Origin: Leptoclinus maculatus
Lineage: Eukaryota; Chordata; Actinopteri; Perciformes; Stichaeidae
NCBI GenBank assembly: GCA_032191485.1
Contig: JAVDOI010000016.1
Coordinates: 11,828,759-11,892,758 of the forward strand
Direction of reading: 5' to 3'
Length of the DNA stretch: 64,000 nt
In this document: positions 1 to 13,400 of the stretch, piece after piece
Position numbering within the stretch: the first letter of the stretch is position 1
Layout: every line of letters begins with the position of its first letter
Program-made: the position numbers and the translations under genes
The notes under the pieces: model-generated
Database searches by the model: none
Seen by the model: the letters and a program-made list of their open reading frames with translations, nothing else
Told to the model about the DNA's origin: nothing

Positions 1-295
1 TTATGGTAATATAAGATGATTTTTTACAGTTTCACAAACATACAGTATCGGCATAATAAGTATGAGTTTTACTGTTTGTGTGTGTGTGTATATATGGGAC
101 TACAATTATGTAGTTCTATTTTTGTGCAGGCAGGACAAATACAAAAACAAACTGTTTTTTGTGAATCCACCTGGGAAATGATCCTCCCCAATGCTGATCT
201 GAGGGCACATGGACTGCTGCTCCATATGAATACCAACTTGAGATGAAAATCTCACAGCTGCAAGATGGAAACAGAAAGCATCCGGTTAGCAGTCA

Positions 296-362
<67 letters not shown>

Positions 363-2699
363 TTGTGGGGAGGGAATAAAAGCTCAGTGTTTGGAAAGCT
401 GCACCACTGCCTTGAATAAATATTAGGCTATCTCTGGCTGTTTGTGGCTTCCTCTTTAACACTTAAGTTCTAGATTTGCCTATTTTAACACGTCTGGACA
501 GGAAGTTAAATGTCTTATTAAGTTTGAATAAATGCTTCACATACAACGAGTTGTTCCTTTTGACATTTGACACGCAGGCTGCCAGCATTGTATTAATTAT
601 CTCACACTGTTCACATGACCACAGTTGATACTGTAATATAATACTTTGATGCTTTGTCAGTATGTATTTATCAGTGTATGCGTACCATTTAATGCACAGC
701 TGAGTCTATTCACAGGCACACAGCTGGACTCTCTAACCCAGCAATGTTAGTGCTGCTACACAGACCCACATATACATGTCATAAAATATAGATAAGAGCA
801 GCAGTGTGTAAGACAAAATGATGTGAATGCCTCATGGAACAAAAACTATATGTAGTTATATAATAAGTGCCTTATATCAATGACTATCAATTAACAGAGT
901 TTGACAGCTATAAATGAGGTCTGTAACATAAAAAGGTAACAGAGCTCCACAGACCTCCTTGCAAATGCATTAACGAAAAACGGCACAATTATTCAATATG
1001 TCAAGAGGAACATATGCCGCAACACATGCCGAGCACAGAGAAAGTGCTTCAACAAAGACGAACAGCAGCAGAGGTATAATTAACATATTGAGTATGTGGG
1101 TTGACAGATACTGATAATCGGCATTCAAGTGGACATCACTCGTCTTTTGCAGCAATGCACTGCACTCGTAATTGTGTTACTCTAATGTTGAGGTGCTTTT
1201 ATGTGAAATGTTCGCAATATTTTGTCCACCTTTGTCACTGTTATCTCATCAATTGCACCTTGCAGTGCAGAAGACTACTTACTTTGAGAATGAAGTCCTG
1301 TGCAAAGATATTGTGGGATCAAATAGCAACAGCACAATGAGTACAGAAGGGTATTTCTGGAATGCAATCAGAAAAAAAAAAACGTAGCCGTTCAGTTTGA
1401 GTTAGAAATGTATTTGTTTGCATTATGCCTGTCATATATAATTGAAATTATAGACTGCCACAGTGTTGGCATCAATTGCATGTCATTCACAACACTCACA
1501 AGGTCACTGTTACATAAATTGTTTACCTTTTGACTCCACCCATTTCATAGCTTCATCTGGAAATGAAAAAATAAAAATAAACACCTGCTGCTGGATGTTT
1601 CTATAGATCCGCTTGCAGGAGAGAACAAGACCCTGGATAGTTGCTCCCTCAGCAAGAGTGAAAACCTTCAGGTCACAGCGAGGGGTCTCTTATAGGCTCG
1701 ACTGTCATTTATTTGGGGGAGTGAGTCAACAGTCTCCACAGTGTCAACTTTGCTCCCACCTTGGATTTAATGTTAATGCTTTTTCAAGTACAAAGTTACA
1801 GTAGTGTACCCCATATTTTTTGTTCCATTATTACGATTTTGCACCATAAGTAATATAAGGTAAATTAGTTATGGAAAATATGATGTTACCCTGCGTTGGC
1901 TTCATTTGTCCAGCACTTTTGGGAACTGCATTCTCTGTGATCTCTATGGTTGCACGGTATTCAGATAGCATTTTTTCCAGTGCAGTCCAAACTGAAAATC
2001 AAGAGATGCTGACTAAAAAGCAATTCGAGCTGGGTTTGCTCTGTCAGACAGAGTGGCAGGAAAAGGTTCTCATTCTGCAATTCCTGAAATAAGGTGGAGG
2101 ACTTGTATCTTTAAATTGTAGTGAAAGCATCCAGAATCCATTAAAATGCATTGTGTTTATTACCAAGAAACGCAGCTTTCATGATGTTTTCACAGGGAAA
2201 TTGTTTTCAGAATTTTAAACCGTTAGTGCAAGGAAATAAAAAGCCAACTCATAGTTGATATACACAGAGAATAAAAACGCAGTTGTTTTAACCTCCTCAT
2301 AACAAGTGGCATGCACAGTGTCACAAGATGTGAATATATTTATTTTTCAAAAACTGTTTACGGCTAATAATACAATTTATAATAATAGTAATAATAATAA
2401 TATTGTCATTATTATCATCACATGCATCCAACACTTCAACGCTCGATTTATAGGTAGCAATTTTGCATGTGCGTCAACTGCGTCTCTGGTATGTGCAGTA
2501 ACGCGCAGTTAAATGTTCGTGAGCGTGCAGGTGGAGCAGCGCTTGCTGGTGCTGTCAGCTCTTCAGATTGAGCACAGTTAGCTTGATGGCTAGCAAACAC
2601 AAACAACACTGTTCATGGAGATCCATGGCCACTGTACTCTGTGTGTCATTGTAAGGGGGTTTGTCCTTTAACGCTTGCCACACTAGGACGCGACATAGT
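1..2699. other. Intergenic sequence, no gene seen
   Basis: No open reading frame here resembles a known protein family or joins to others by splice sites, and the short ORFs look like chance. The stretch holds a GT microsatellite (298-359) and AT-rich sequence. It lies upstream of the FAM135A first exon and could contain distal regulatory DNA or the end of an unrecognised neighbour, but nothing in the bases supports either. Confidence 0.6.
298..359. repeat. (GT)n microsatellite, about 31 units
   Basis: An uninterrupted GT dinucleotide run. It lies in non-coding DNA upstream of FAM135A. Confidence 0.97.
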
Positions 2700-2807
2700 C
2701 AGCACAGTAGTGTTTTCTGTCCGCAGCTTCCAGCGAAAGGACGGCGAGAGGACTGTTTTTGGAGCTAACGTTGGTTAGCTAGCTGCCGTTAGCTTGCCAA
2801 CTCAATG
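2690..2807 (+). promoter_or_regulatory. fam135a: Probable FAM135A promoter and non-coding first exon
   Basis: A strong splice donor (CTCAATG followed by GTGAGT) ends a candidate 5' UTR exon at 2807. It is the nearest good donor cluster upstream of the first coding exon, which begins at an acceptor near 4422 or 4433. The sequence around it is relatively rich in CpG and in GTTAGC/TAACGTTAGC words, with no obvious TATA box, as expected for a broadly expressed gene. The transcription start is not defined; the left edge given here is approximate. Inference from splice signals and position only. Confidence 0.45.
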
Positions 2808-3234
2808 GTGAGTAGCGTTAGCGTTCTTTTGCGGCTAATGTTACACCCGCTGATAACTGTTCGGTGGCTGGCTAATGTTACGCTAACTGTTACTGTTAGC
2901 TAGCTACGAGCAATAGTTTATTTCCCCGTTGGTCCAGTATGTTATGTGTTTTTCAGATCGTTCCTGAGCTTTGGTGGGCCCTTGGCAACATGTTTAACGT
3001 TAGCTTCCCACCTGTAACCCATAAAATACGTACCTTGCCGAGATTCTGCCCACTTGCCAGGGACCTGTGCCACCTCACTTACTCCAGTCATAGCGTCACA
3101 ATAATGCAGCTAACGTTAACTCACAACTTTAATAGATGCTCCGTTTTCCAAAATTGGTCGGTCTCAATTTTTGGGGTTTTAGCTGGTGACGTACAGGTTC
3201 CCGTTTTTACAGAAGAAACTGTTAAGGCCTTGTC

Positions 3235-3257
3235 ATATATATATATATATATATATT
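3235..3257. repeat. (AT)n microsatellite
   Basis: Short pure AT run in FAM135A intron 1. Confidence 0.9.
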
Positions 3258-4467
3258 TTAATAAGACGTTAGATGTTTTAGTTTTCCTTTCTCCGAGGTG
3301 GGTTGTTGACTTGAATTATATGAAGTGCTGGCTACATATTAATTGTTGGAGGCTGATTTGGTAAATGTGGCATTTTGTTTTCTTATCATTTTTTTTCCAA
3401 ATTTACAATTTTGTATTGATTGTTTTGCATTTACAAACGTTTCATCCGCATTGGCAGCTCAGTTGGTTTATTGGCACCAACGTGTCAGCCTTCTAAACAG
3501 TCAACACCTTAAATGTACAGTTGCTCCTTTTGAGTTTCTTCTTAGCAGAGATGTTTGTGTAAATATTCACTGACCCCTCCATTAGAAACTGGAGAACTGT
3601 TTGTCTATTGTACACGTTTAACAATGCCCCCCCTCCTTCAGTGTCATTATTGTTCACCTCACAGTGTAGTTACAAAGCAGCTGTCAGTGGTTTGACATGA
3701 ATGAATAATTCAGCTTGGTGTAAATTGTACTTTGTGGTTTGATTCATCTGAATGAGTCGTTTCTGTAAAACGGTGATAAAGTGGTTATTTCAAGGTCTTG
3801 ATAAAGGGAATTAAACCCTAAGTTAAAACATAAACATGCAGGGACAGCCAGTTTATTCGTTTAAACTACTCGTGTCCTTGTACCTCCTCTGTGTCGTGCC
3901 CGGTTTAATTTAGTTTTTAACGGACGGCTTTTAAAGATAACTGGTTCTATTTGCTCTGCATTAGGCATCTGTGTCAACCAGGTCAAATTCCTGGTGGCCG
4001 TTTGCCTCATATTGGTTTTCACTTGCATGGATACAATGCCTTGTGGTCTCCCAGTGGATGATTTATTCATTTCATTACATGACTAATTTAGGGACCATCT
4101 GTATGATTATTTTTGCCAGTTTTTCTCCCCCACACTACAGCCAAAAACAACTACGTGACCTTTTTCTTTAATTAGGCTTGAGCTAAAAATGTTTGCATCT
4201 AATGACGAGGATGTCTGTGTTTATTTGGAACACTACCAATTGGTAACATTGTATTTCAGGCCTATTTTTGCAATGCTATTTATAATACTTTCCCCGACCC
4301 TGTCATACCAATGCTATAATTGTCAGGGCTGTTAACCAATTAGGCCCTGAGGATAGTTTTTTACAAAAGAATCCTGGAGCTGAAACGACCAATTCTGATT
4401 TCTTTAACCCGTAGGCCTACAGGTGTATCCCAGATGATGTGAGGCACCCCTGCCTGTAGAGACAAAG

Positions 4468-7400
4468 ATGACTGAAGTCCAGGCCACAGTGGAGTTCTCT
4501 GTGGAGCTCCACAAGTTCTACAACGTGGACCTGTTCCAAAGAGGGTGAGTGTCGTCTCATTGTCTCTGCTCTTTTTTTTTTTTTTTGACGTGCGTTTCCA
4601 GCAGGTGGCAATTCATTCATGCTTTACCAACATACATTACAGACAAGCCTACCGTACTAATGAAAAAACAGCAGCTATGATCTATTCCATGAGTGTCCCA
4701 GACAATCTGGGGGAGTCGGTAATCTTTTTGGAGAGTTTCTCCACAAAGAATCACTCAAAAGCACCATTTTAAACCTTGTGGGTACCAGACACTTGTTCAT
4801 ATTTGTTGGAAGTAAGTCATTCAGCATGAAAAAAAGCTTTAAAAAAAGACTAATTGATTTAAGGATTCTTTAGTCGACTAAGAGCAAAACGGCTGGTTAG
4901 TCTGAACTAATGGACTAAGAGGAAGCAGCGCTATCGGACTCACCTCCCGCTAAATATTTAATACGTCTTGATTACTGTGGTGCTGCAGGGATTGTAAAAT
5001 CGTAAAGCTATTTGTGTTTAAGTGGAACCTAAAATATGGATGTCTTAGGAAGCCGCTATTGACAGAGCTTCAAGTAATCAAAATTCCTTTTTCACAGCAG
5101 CCGTGTAATCGCACGTCCCTTTGCTGAGATAAAACTCCTGCTCCACGCTCCCGGCTCCTTTACTACCCGAGTGACCGCAGCAGAAAGTGCTCATTGTTTA
5201 TTCATGAAAGTTGTAGTGTCGTTTTGCAAGTGCTCGTGGCTGACCCGTGCGGTTTGGATGCTGCTTTGGACCGAGCTAACGCACAGTTTGTCTGCATTTT
5301 CAGCTTCTACCAGATTCGTGCCGGTCTGAAGGTGCCGCCCCGGGTTCCACACAAAGTTGAGACCGGCCTGCTTCACCCGGGAGGTAAATACATTTTAGAT
5401 GATGCAAAGAGACCGTTTCTGTGTTTTGAAAAGGATTCATGACTCCTTTATGGCTCCAATTGGTCAACCCAAGCCCCGCCCCTTTCCTTTCAATTCTCCA
5501 ATTAAAAGCAGTAGCAATGCTTCGTAACTTGCAGTATGCATGAAGTAATGCTGTTTGTGTCCCTGTGACACTATTTAAATCATACTTATACTTCAGGTGG
5601 ACTTGCACACATCTCTTTAAGCTTTCTGATGTTAGCACCGTTTCGCTGAAAGTTGTTATTGCAGATTTGGTTTACTTATTGCTTTGTTAACAGGGAGCTG
5701 GTGGGGCACTGGATTATCTCACAGGCCGATCCTTGTTCTCATTATTCCTCTCAGGCTTAGTGCATACGCTGCACCCCCCCCCCCCCCCCCCTCCTTGCTT
5801 AGAGACCTGCGCTGCTCATTTCGCACGAAGCACTCAATTTTTGTTTCATAAATAAATGGGATCATCAAGGGGTGTGTAGTTCCAATGCTTAAATGTTTTA
5901 AATTCCTTTTTTTTTATTACTTTGAAAGCCTTGCTCAGTAGAGTAGACGGGGAAACAGCACTTCACGACACTTTCATCTTCAATGCAGACCTGATGAGGT
6001 CGGATAATTCCTGGCACCGGTTCTATGAAGATTATTATCTGTAGGTTTGCTCGTTTATGATCTTTTTTTTTTTGGGGGGATCTGCAAAATCCATCTAGAT
6101 GCGTCTCCATCTTTGAACTGTGAGCCATGTGCAACAACACCTGACATATCGGTTCGGTGCCCGCTCACGTGTTTCTAAAAGTTTAGACAGAAATAATCTA
6201 AAGCAGACAGGTTTGCTATAATCATTTATATTTTTCTTAAACACACAGTTAATTCTGGTGGCTTTTGTCTAGGCTCTGATCTGGCGTTTCCCGCTTCAGT
6301 CCAAGATGATGTCATCTGCAGCAAAACGTTCCAAATTCTCTACAAGAATGAAGAGGTTGTGGTCAACGACGTCCTCCTCTTCAAAGTGATGATGCTGCTG
6401 GATGAGAAGAAGGTACATTTCTCTGCGTATACTTTTAAATCGGTGCACAATATGATCGGGGATGTGATATAATACGATTTAAAAAGGTATTTTCATTTCA
6501 TCTCAACTATAAGAAGAGAAAGAGGTGATGCTTGCAGTGCTGTGTGCTGCTGTCTTCAACCAAGAGCAGTACATTAGAAGCATGACGCACCTGCAAAATG
6601 TCACAGAAATGGATTCAAAGGGATTCTTTGATCAACCCCCCCAAAAAACGCTGTCAGGATGAATATCTTCTGTGAGAATGCTTCTGCTTCGTTTGTGCTG
6701 CTTGAGCCTTGTTTTTGGTGCTGAGGTTCAACTGTTCTAACGGAGCACATCGGAGTGTTTTTGACATCAGGGTGACTGATTGCGATCACCAAAGGCTTCA
6801 AAATGCATCCGGCTTATTAGAGCCGGTGCCATCAAGTGAAAAAGACACACCTTGAATGGTGTTGTGTATGTTGCTGATGGACTAGGGACACCGTATGCTC
6901 TAACACACTGGCTCTAAATCTGACTGTTTTTCAATATTCTCAGGTGGAAGAGTCCCTCAATGACATTGATTTCCAGCTATTCCTGGATTTATATTTCACA
7001 GATGGTGATTACACGTAGGTGTTGCAACATTTTAACTGCATGTTCCTTTTTCAGTGTTTGTGAATTAGATATTTGCACCTCCTTATAAAAAAAAAAAAAA
7101 GGCACTAATGTGTTCCTCTGTATCTTCCTTTATTTAACTTCCACAGGCCAGATGATCCAACCTCTCTGCAGAACATCAGTGGCCGCACACTTCGTTTGCA
7201 CTTTAGCCTTCAGCGAGGCATCCACCAACACGTCAACGTCATGTTTGACTACTTCCACCTGTCTGTCATGTCTGTAGCCATCCATGCCTCCCTCGTGGCT
7301 CTCCATCAGCCCCTTATCAGGTCAGACTCCTACCTAACACCAGAGAACAAGTGCTGCAGCGCTTTCATGGATCTCCATCATGTTATTCTACTGTTGTTGT

Positions 7401-10400
7401 TTACTCCACACACACACACAACACATTGAACATTCCAGTTGAAGTAAACGACATAGCTGTTATTTTGAACTTGACATGTATTTGCAGCCGTGTGTGATGT
7501 AAGGAGAAGAAACCTCATTAGAAGTGCTCATTCAATTCTCGTGGCGATTAGCAGAGATTGACGTCGCTCTTGTGTGTTTGCCTAGTTTGCCTCGACCGGT
7601 GAAAACCACATGGCTGAACCGCAACGCGCCACCGCAGAGCAAGGACTCCGTCATCCCACCTCTGGAGAATGTGGTGTTCGGTGGCAGTTATGTCAAGCAA
7701 GTGTCGGCAGACGTAAGTGGACCTCCTTCATAGCGAGGACAATGTCTTTGGAAATGGCTGTATTTCATTTGTAGGTGCCTCTCAACTACTGAGTTGTCAT
7801 GAAAGTCTGAAAGATGCTGCCGTTGTATCGTTTTACAAGCTTGCTGTAACACAAAAGGGCTAAATTAAGCACTTGATGAAAAGTAAACGGTTGTCTTAAG
7901 CCTAATAATGCTTCTTTTGTGAGGAAGAAATGAAGCTGAAAGAATAAAAACAACCATGCATGTATTGTTAAGGCCTGCCAGTAACACAGCCTTTGATTAT
8001 TACATGGACTGTGCCGTGGATTTGACAGTTGTTCACCTCGGGTGGAATGGTGCGTTACATTCATTGCGTCCGAAGCACAGGCAGAAGTGTCGGGATGTTG
8101 ACAGATGGGGCATCCATCAGACCATTGTCACATTTGGCCAGGAGTAATTGGTCTCTCCTGCCAGAGCGGCGGGCAGCTAAAGCTGCCCCTGAGATGCGGT
8201 AGTGTGAATGTACCGGAGTCATTCGGACAGAACAGAGCCAATAACCCTCATCCTTCTTTAATGCGTCACTAACGGGGCAGCTTGGAAACAACAACACATC
8301 GACCGCTATTCATTTCACCACGGGCATCTGTGCAGAAAGCACAATAAAGTGTTGACCCCTGGATATTGCACACTAAATAAATGTCTGGTAACCGGCAGGA
8401 TAATCTGTTGGGATGTTTTCGGGCTGATTACTGTAATACAGTCTTAAACCGTTTTCTCCTTTTTATATAATGATATATATATGGGTGTAATACTATAGAT
8501 CAATGTTGAATTCATCATCAAGAATCATATTTCCACCCCTGGTAAAGGCTATGAACCCAACGTTTACAACTGCTTATGATGTTTAGAACAGCAGTAATGT
8601 AATAGTGTTTCCAGAATGAAATCATCTGCGCCGTGTCTTCTGTATCCCTCGTGATCCCTCAGGGCCGGACGTTCCTGGTGTCTGACCACTGTCTGCAGCA
8701 CGCCTTCAGTCTGCACCATGACCTCTGCTCCAACCTCCTCCTGGCCTACCAGGGCCTCTTTGACTACTTCACCTCCATTACCAAGGACCTGCCCTCCTCC
8801 CATCGCATGGAACTAGGTACACAGCACTATGGCTTCACTGTCATGTCACAGTGGGGCGATAACAACAGGTTGTATGAAATCCTAAATCCCAGACTTATTT
8901 ATTGTTATTTTTTCAACTCCAGCACTGAGAAGAAGTATTCTCAAAGGCATACAGTACAATACCTTTTTTGCCTTGGTTGGATTTTCATTGTTTTGTCTTT
9001 TCAGCGTTGGTGTTTGTTGAGTTCTCATATCATTTCACCTGATCCCTCCACATTGACTTATTTTACCCTCTAAACAGACGACGCAACCAGCAACCCACTA
9101 AGTTCATTCAGGAATCTAACTGTCTTTAATTAATCTCAGTTCATTATACTTACAAAACTAATCTGTCACTCATTGGATAAGTCTGGTAACCACTAAGCTG
9201 AAGCCGAATTGTAACATCTCCTAAATACAAGTCATCGTTGTAACTGTGGCTCACTAAAGCTAACCCGCACAATTAAACGGATACTAACCCATCCCAGAAG
9301 ACCAAATAATAAACCGGTTAAATATGTGCAATCTTACTAGCCAAGCCCGGCATGCAAGTCCTATATGAGCGAGTACTCAGAAGACCCTATCCCCGAAGTC
9401 AAAGGCACGTCTACATAGGTATGTCCCGACCCTCGCCGTACCGCAACTCAGCCTGCCTTTCTCTCTTTGACTCCTCTTCACTCTAGTGTCCTCTTTGTAG
9501 AAGACACCACTTCCTCTTTGTGTCCCATTTCCCAGAGACATTATACTTAAAACTGCTGTCATGCATTATGTATATACTATATACTCCATCTTTCCTTCTT
9601 TCTTTCTTTCTAACTAGGCATTGGTCAAAGAGTCAAAACAAAGTGGTTCTCTAGAATTTGTAGTGACTCTCTGCTCAAGTCATATGAAATGTACTTTCTA
9701 ACGCCACTTCCTTATTCTGCCTGTATTACAGGCCCTTTTTAAAAACAACATTCTGTATAAATAAACAGGTAAATTATAGAAGTGATTCTTAGTAATGCTG
9801 TTCCTCTGCCTTCTCAGTACAACTCGACTTGGAGGCCCGTCTAGCTGAGCTGTGTGAACATGTCAAGGTAAGACCCTTTTCATATTTCCTCATTGGGCAA
9901 TGATGCAGAAACAGTCACAGGAAGCAACTAGCCTGGTGCTAAGTGTATAGGGCAGGAGGAGGTAACAAGAAATATGGCAAAGGGACGTATAGAAGCACAG
10001 ACCAACAGGCTGAGGGAATACGGTTTACTATTGCAACGTTTTTACATTTCATCAAGGGATGCAGTGTCAGTGGTGAGAATCCTTTATAGGTGCAAGGTGA
10101 CTCGAGGTGTGTCGGCAAATTATGGAGAAGAGAAGTCGCTGAATCCTCATTTGTAAGCAGACTGGCGAGCTCTCCGATGTTTCTTCACAGTTGGTAGAGT
10201 TACCTTTTTTAAAGCCAGTCTCTGGAACATTCCATAATTGTGTAGGTGATTGTGACATAATTGTAGTGGTTGGATCCTGACAGGTCAGCCCACTTGTGTT
10301 GCAGAGCTGTGGAATGATGGGAGTTTCTGTAGGTGATGGTGGTACATTATGCAAGTCAAGTTCCTCTTGTGTGTTTCATCGCACAGCACTTTCTTTCCAA

Positions 10401-13400
10401 ATATAGTATTTCATATTGGATACGCAACAACAGTTACGACAGACACACGAATGGAAATGGATTAACTTTATGTATTTAGGAGACTTCATATGCAGCTTCA
10501 TTTGATTATAACGAGCAGGTTTTTTGTGATCGGAATACTATTCATTTGTTTCTCAGTAAAAACCATAATGGCCTAATTATTATTATTGCTTAACTTAACT
10601 ATTCACTGTTTAGAAAACACTTGTGTGAGTGAAGACTGACAGTACTTTGAGTCTTTGAGAGACATCCTTGTGACTCAAGTGACAAAAATGATTAACGGCA
10701 CAATGGGTAGGATTTGTCGTTTTAAGGTTTGTAAACACAACCTTCAGATTTGGCTCCTCCTCCTCGGCTCAACAAGGGTTACAGTCTGACACGTGGTCGC
10801 TATGTTGTTTTAGGGGTTGACGCCCGAAAACGCAGCAAATTGAAAAGGAAATGAAATACAGGCAGACCAGGGCAGGGTCACTGAGAGGGATTATCTGTGT
10901 TTGTGCTGAGACATTGTGTGTTTTTTTTTAAGGAAAATCCTACTCAATGTGCCAAGTCCTGTTGCACAGAACTGCATGCCATTGTTCTTTAGGGAATAAT
11001 GCTCACTTGAGCCCTGGTGGGTGACTTGTGTCTTCATACTTTTCTGCAGAAAGCGGAGTCCCCTGACGAGCTGGCAGAACTGGTCAATATGAACCTGGCC
11101 CAGCTCTGCTCTCTGCTCATGGCTCTCTGGGGACAATTCCTGGAGGTAGTGTCCCTGCAGGAGCATGTTGCTGCCCTACTAGCTATGGAGCACCATTCAC
11201 TGAGAGTGAGTCCCAACTTCTTAAATCCTCTACAAGTTGGAATAAGTGACAAGTTACCTTTTTGAATTACACGAATCCTCTTTTGATCTGATAGCTAATT
11301 CAAAAATATCCTCAAGAGACTGAATCTTGAATGTGTTTTTTGTTACAGGTAAGGCGGTTTGCTGAGGCTTTCTTTTGTCTCGAACATCCAAGACAATCTG
11401 CACTAGCGTATCAGGAACTACAGTAAGTTGCAGTGTTTGTCTAGGTTATGAAATGTTGGACTAAAGATTTATATATATATTTTTTGTCTTACTCTCTCCT
11501 TCCTTCCCTCCCCTCCTCCTCCAGTGCTCACAGTCACCAGCAGATGACGAACGCTATCAAAAGCTCCAGCTACTTCCTGTCTTTGCCTCCACTTCCAGTG
11601 GAATGTGCGGACCTAGATGGTGACGTTAGCTCCCTGCCGATCATCTTTGAGGATAGATACCTGGATTCTATCACCGAAGGTCAGTAATACAGTGTTGCCA
11701 CTCGACTACACGTACAGTCAGCAGGCATCGAGTATATGTTTTTAAAACCAATGTGTTTTTGTTTGTTGCCTTTTTTTCCTGTTCAACACGGTTTGAATGT
11801 GAAGATCGCGACGGACCCTGGCTGGGCATGCACAACACGAGGACTGGCTCCGTGTCCAGCAAAGGGGACAAGCCCAACTCCAAGGAGTGCAGTGCTGCAG
11901 CCAGCCCCATACCCGAGTCTCGGTGTGCCCCTATGGATAACACCTGGCCAGACAGCTACGATCCGCCACCCAAGTCCAAAGGCAAGTCGGTCAAACTGAA
12001 GAAAAATGCAAAGACTGAGAACTCAAAGAAGCTGATCAGACAGGGCTCCAAGGACTCCGTGGTGTTGGTGGGCTACAAGAACCTCAAAGCTCCTTATGGT
12101 GACCCAAAGCACAAGGAAGGGGAAGCTCCCCTAAACCAGGAAGAGGATCGAGATGCATTACAGAGGGACTCGAGTAGTTATTTAAGGACTTATGCAAATT
12201 CAGCTTTTGACGCTGGTGCCACTTCAGCACTCTGTGGAGACGGTGCTGTTGATTCTGTCTCAGATGACAATATTGGTACTGCTGCTTGTCAAAGAGGTTC
12301 CTTCAAAAAGACAAACACAGACGCACAGAACAATCCTCAGGCTGGTACTGGGGTTATTGCTACATGCAACCAACCGCTTTGCAAAGATCAGCAGGTTGAC
12401 CCTGGTGGCCAAAAGCTGCCAGAGTGGTCTGCTGGGCTGAAGCAGATTGAGGTGAAACCAAGTTTAAAGGACCCATACCAAGGGGACAAAGTAACGGTTC
12501 TGCTCCCATGTCGGACTGATGGAACCGTAAGCGGGAATGTTCCTGAGACGGACCTCTGTGAATCAAAGCGGTCTGTAGTGGACTCTGTTTTCGAAAGGCC
12601 CGGTAAAGAGGCAGCGCAGCGTAGCCAGTCCTGTCTGGTCTCGGTCCAGGTGAAGAGTGATTGTATCAGGCTGCCGGACGGCGGAGCCCCCAGTGCCTCG
12701 TCGCGACTCTCTGACTCGGGCATCGAAAGCGAGCCCAGCTCTTTCGCCACTCAGCTGGTTCCGGGGCTTCAGACTTTCGCAGGACTTGGCGTCTCTGAAT
12801 CGGGCATAGCTGCCCCCCAGCCCGAGAGGCCCCTCCCGAGTCCTGCACCACGGCCGGTTCAGCAAAGCTCGGTGCAAAAGTCCAGCGGGGGGGCAGCAGA
12901 GCATCTTTACCCAGAGAACACCAGCGCTGTCAGCGGAGTCCAGTCCTCTCTCACTTCCATCAACTCCCTGCCCTCGGATGATGAGGGCGAAAGCTCCTCA
13001 AGGGGCTCCAGTGGAGCTGAAGTCCGAGGCAGGAAGTCCAGTGTTTTGGTGCAGGAGCAGAGTGTAGTGTTCTCTGGAGATGTCTCCATCAGACCGGCCA
13101 TCGACACTGCTGCAGGGGATTCCCATCTTATAAAGTCTCCCTTTGACTTGGAAACGGACCCCAAATTCGTAGGTGCTTCTGATCTTGGACTAGAGGGAGC
13201 AGCTGGTTCTGGGACTGTTAAAGAACCCGGTAGTGACCCCCATACCGCCTGCCCTTCCAGTAACTCTGCCACCAGCAGCACTGACCTGGTGAAACGTGGG
13301 ATGGTAGAGAACTACTTTGGCTCGTGCTCCAGCACAGACGCGTCTGAGATCAGCCCGGTGGAGACATCCGCCATCACACTGGGAATCCAGGCGGGGCCCC

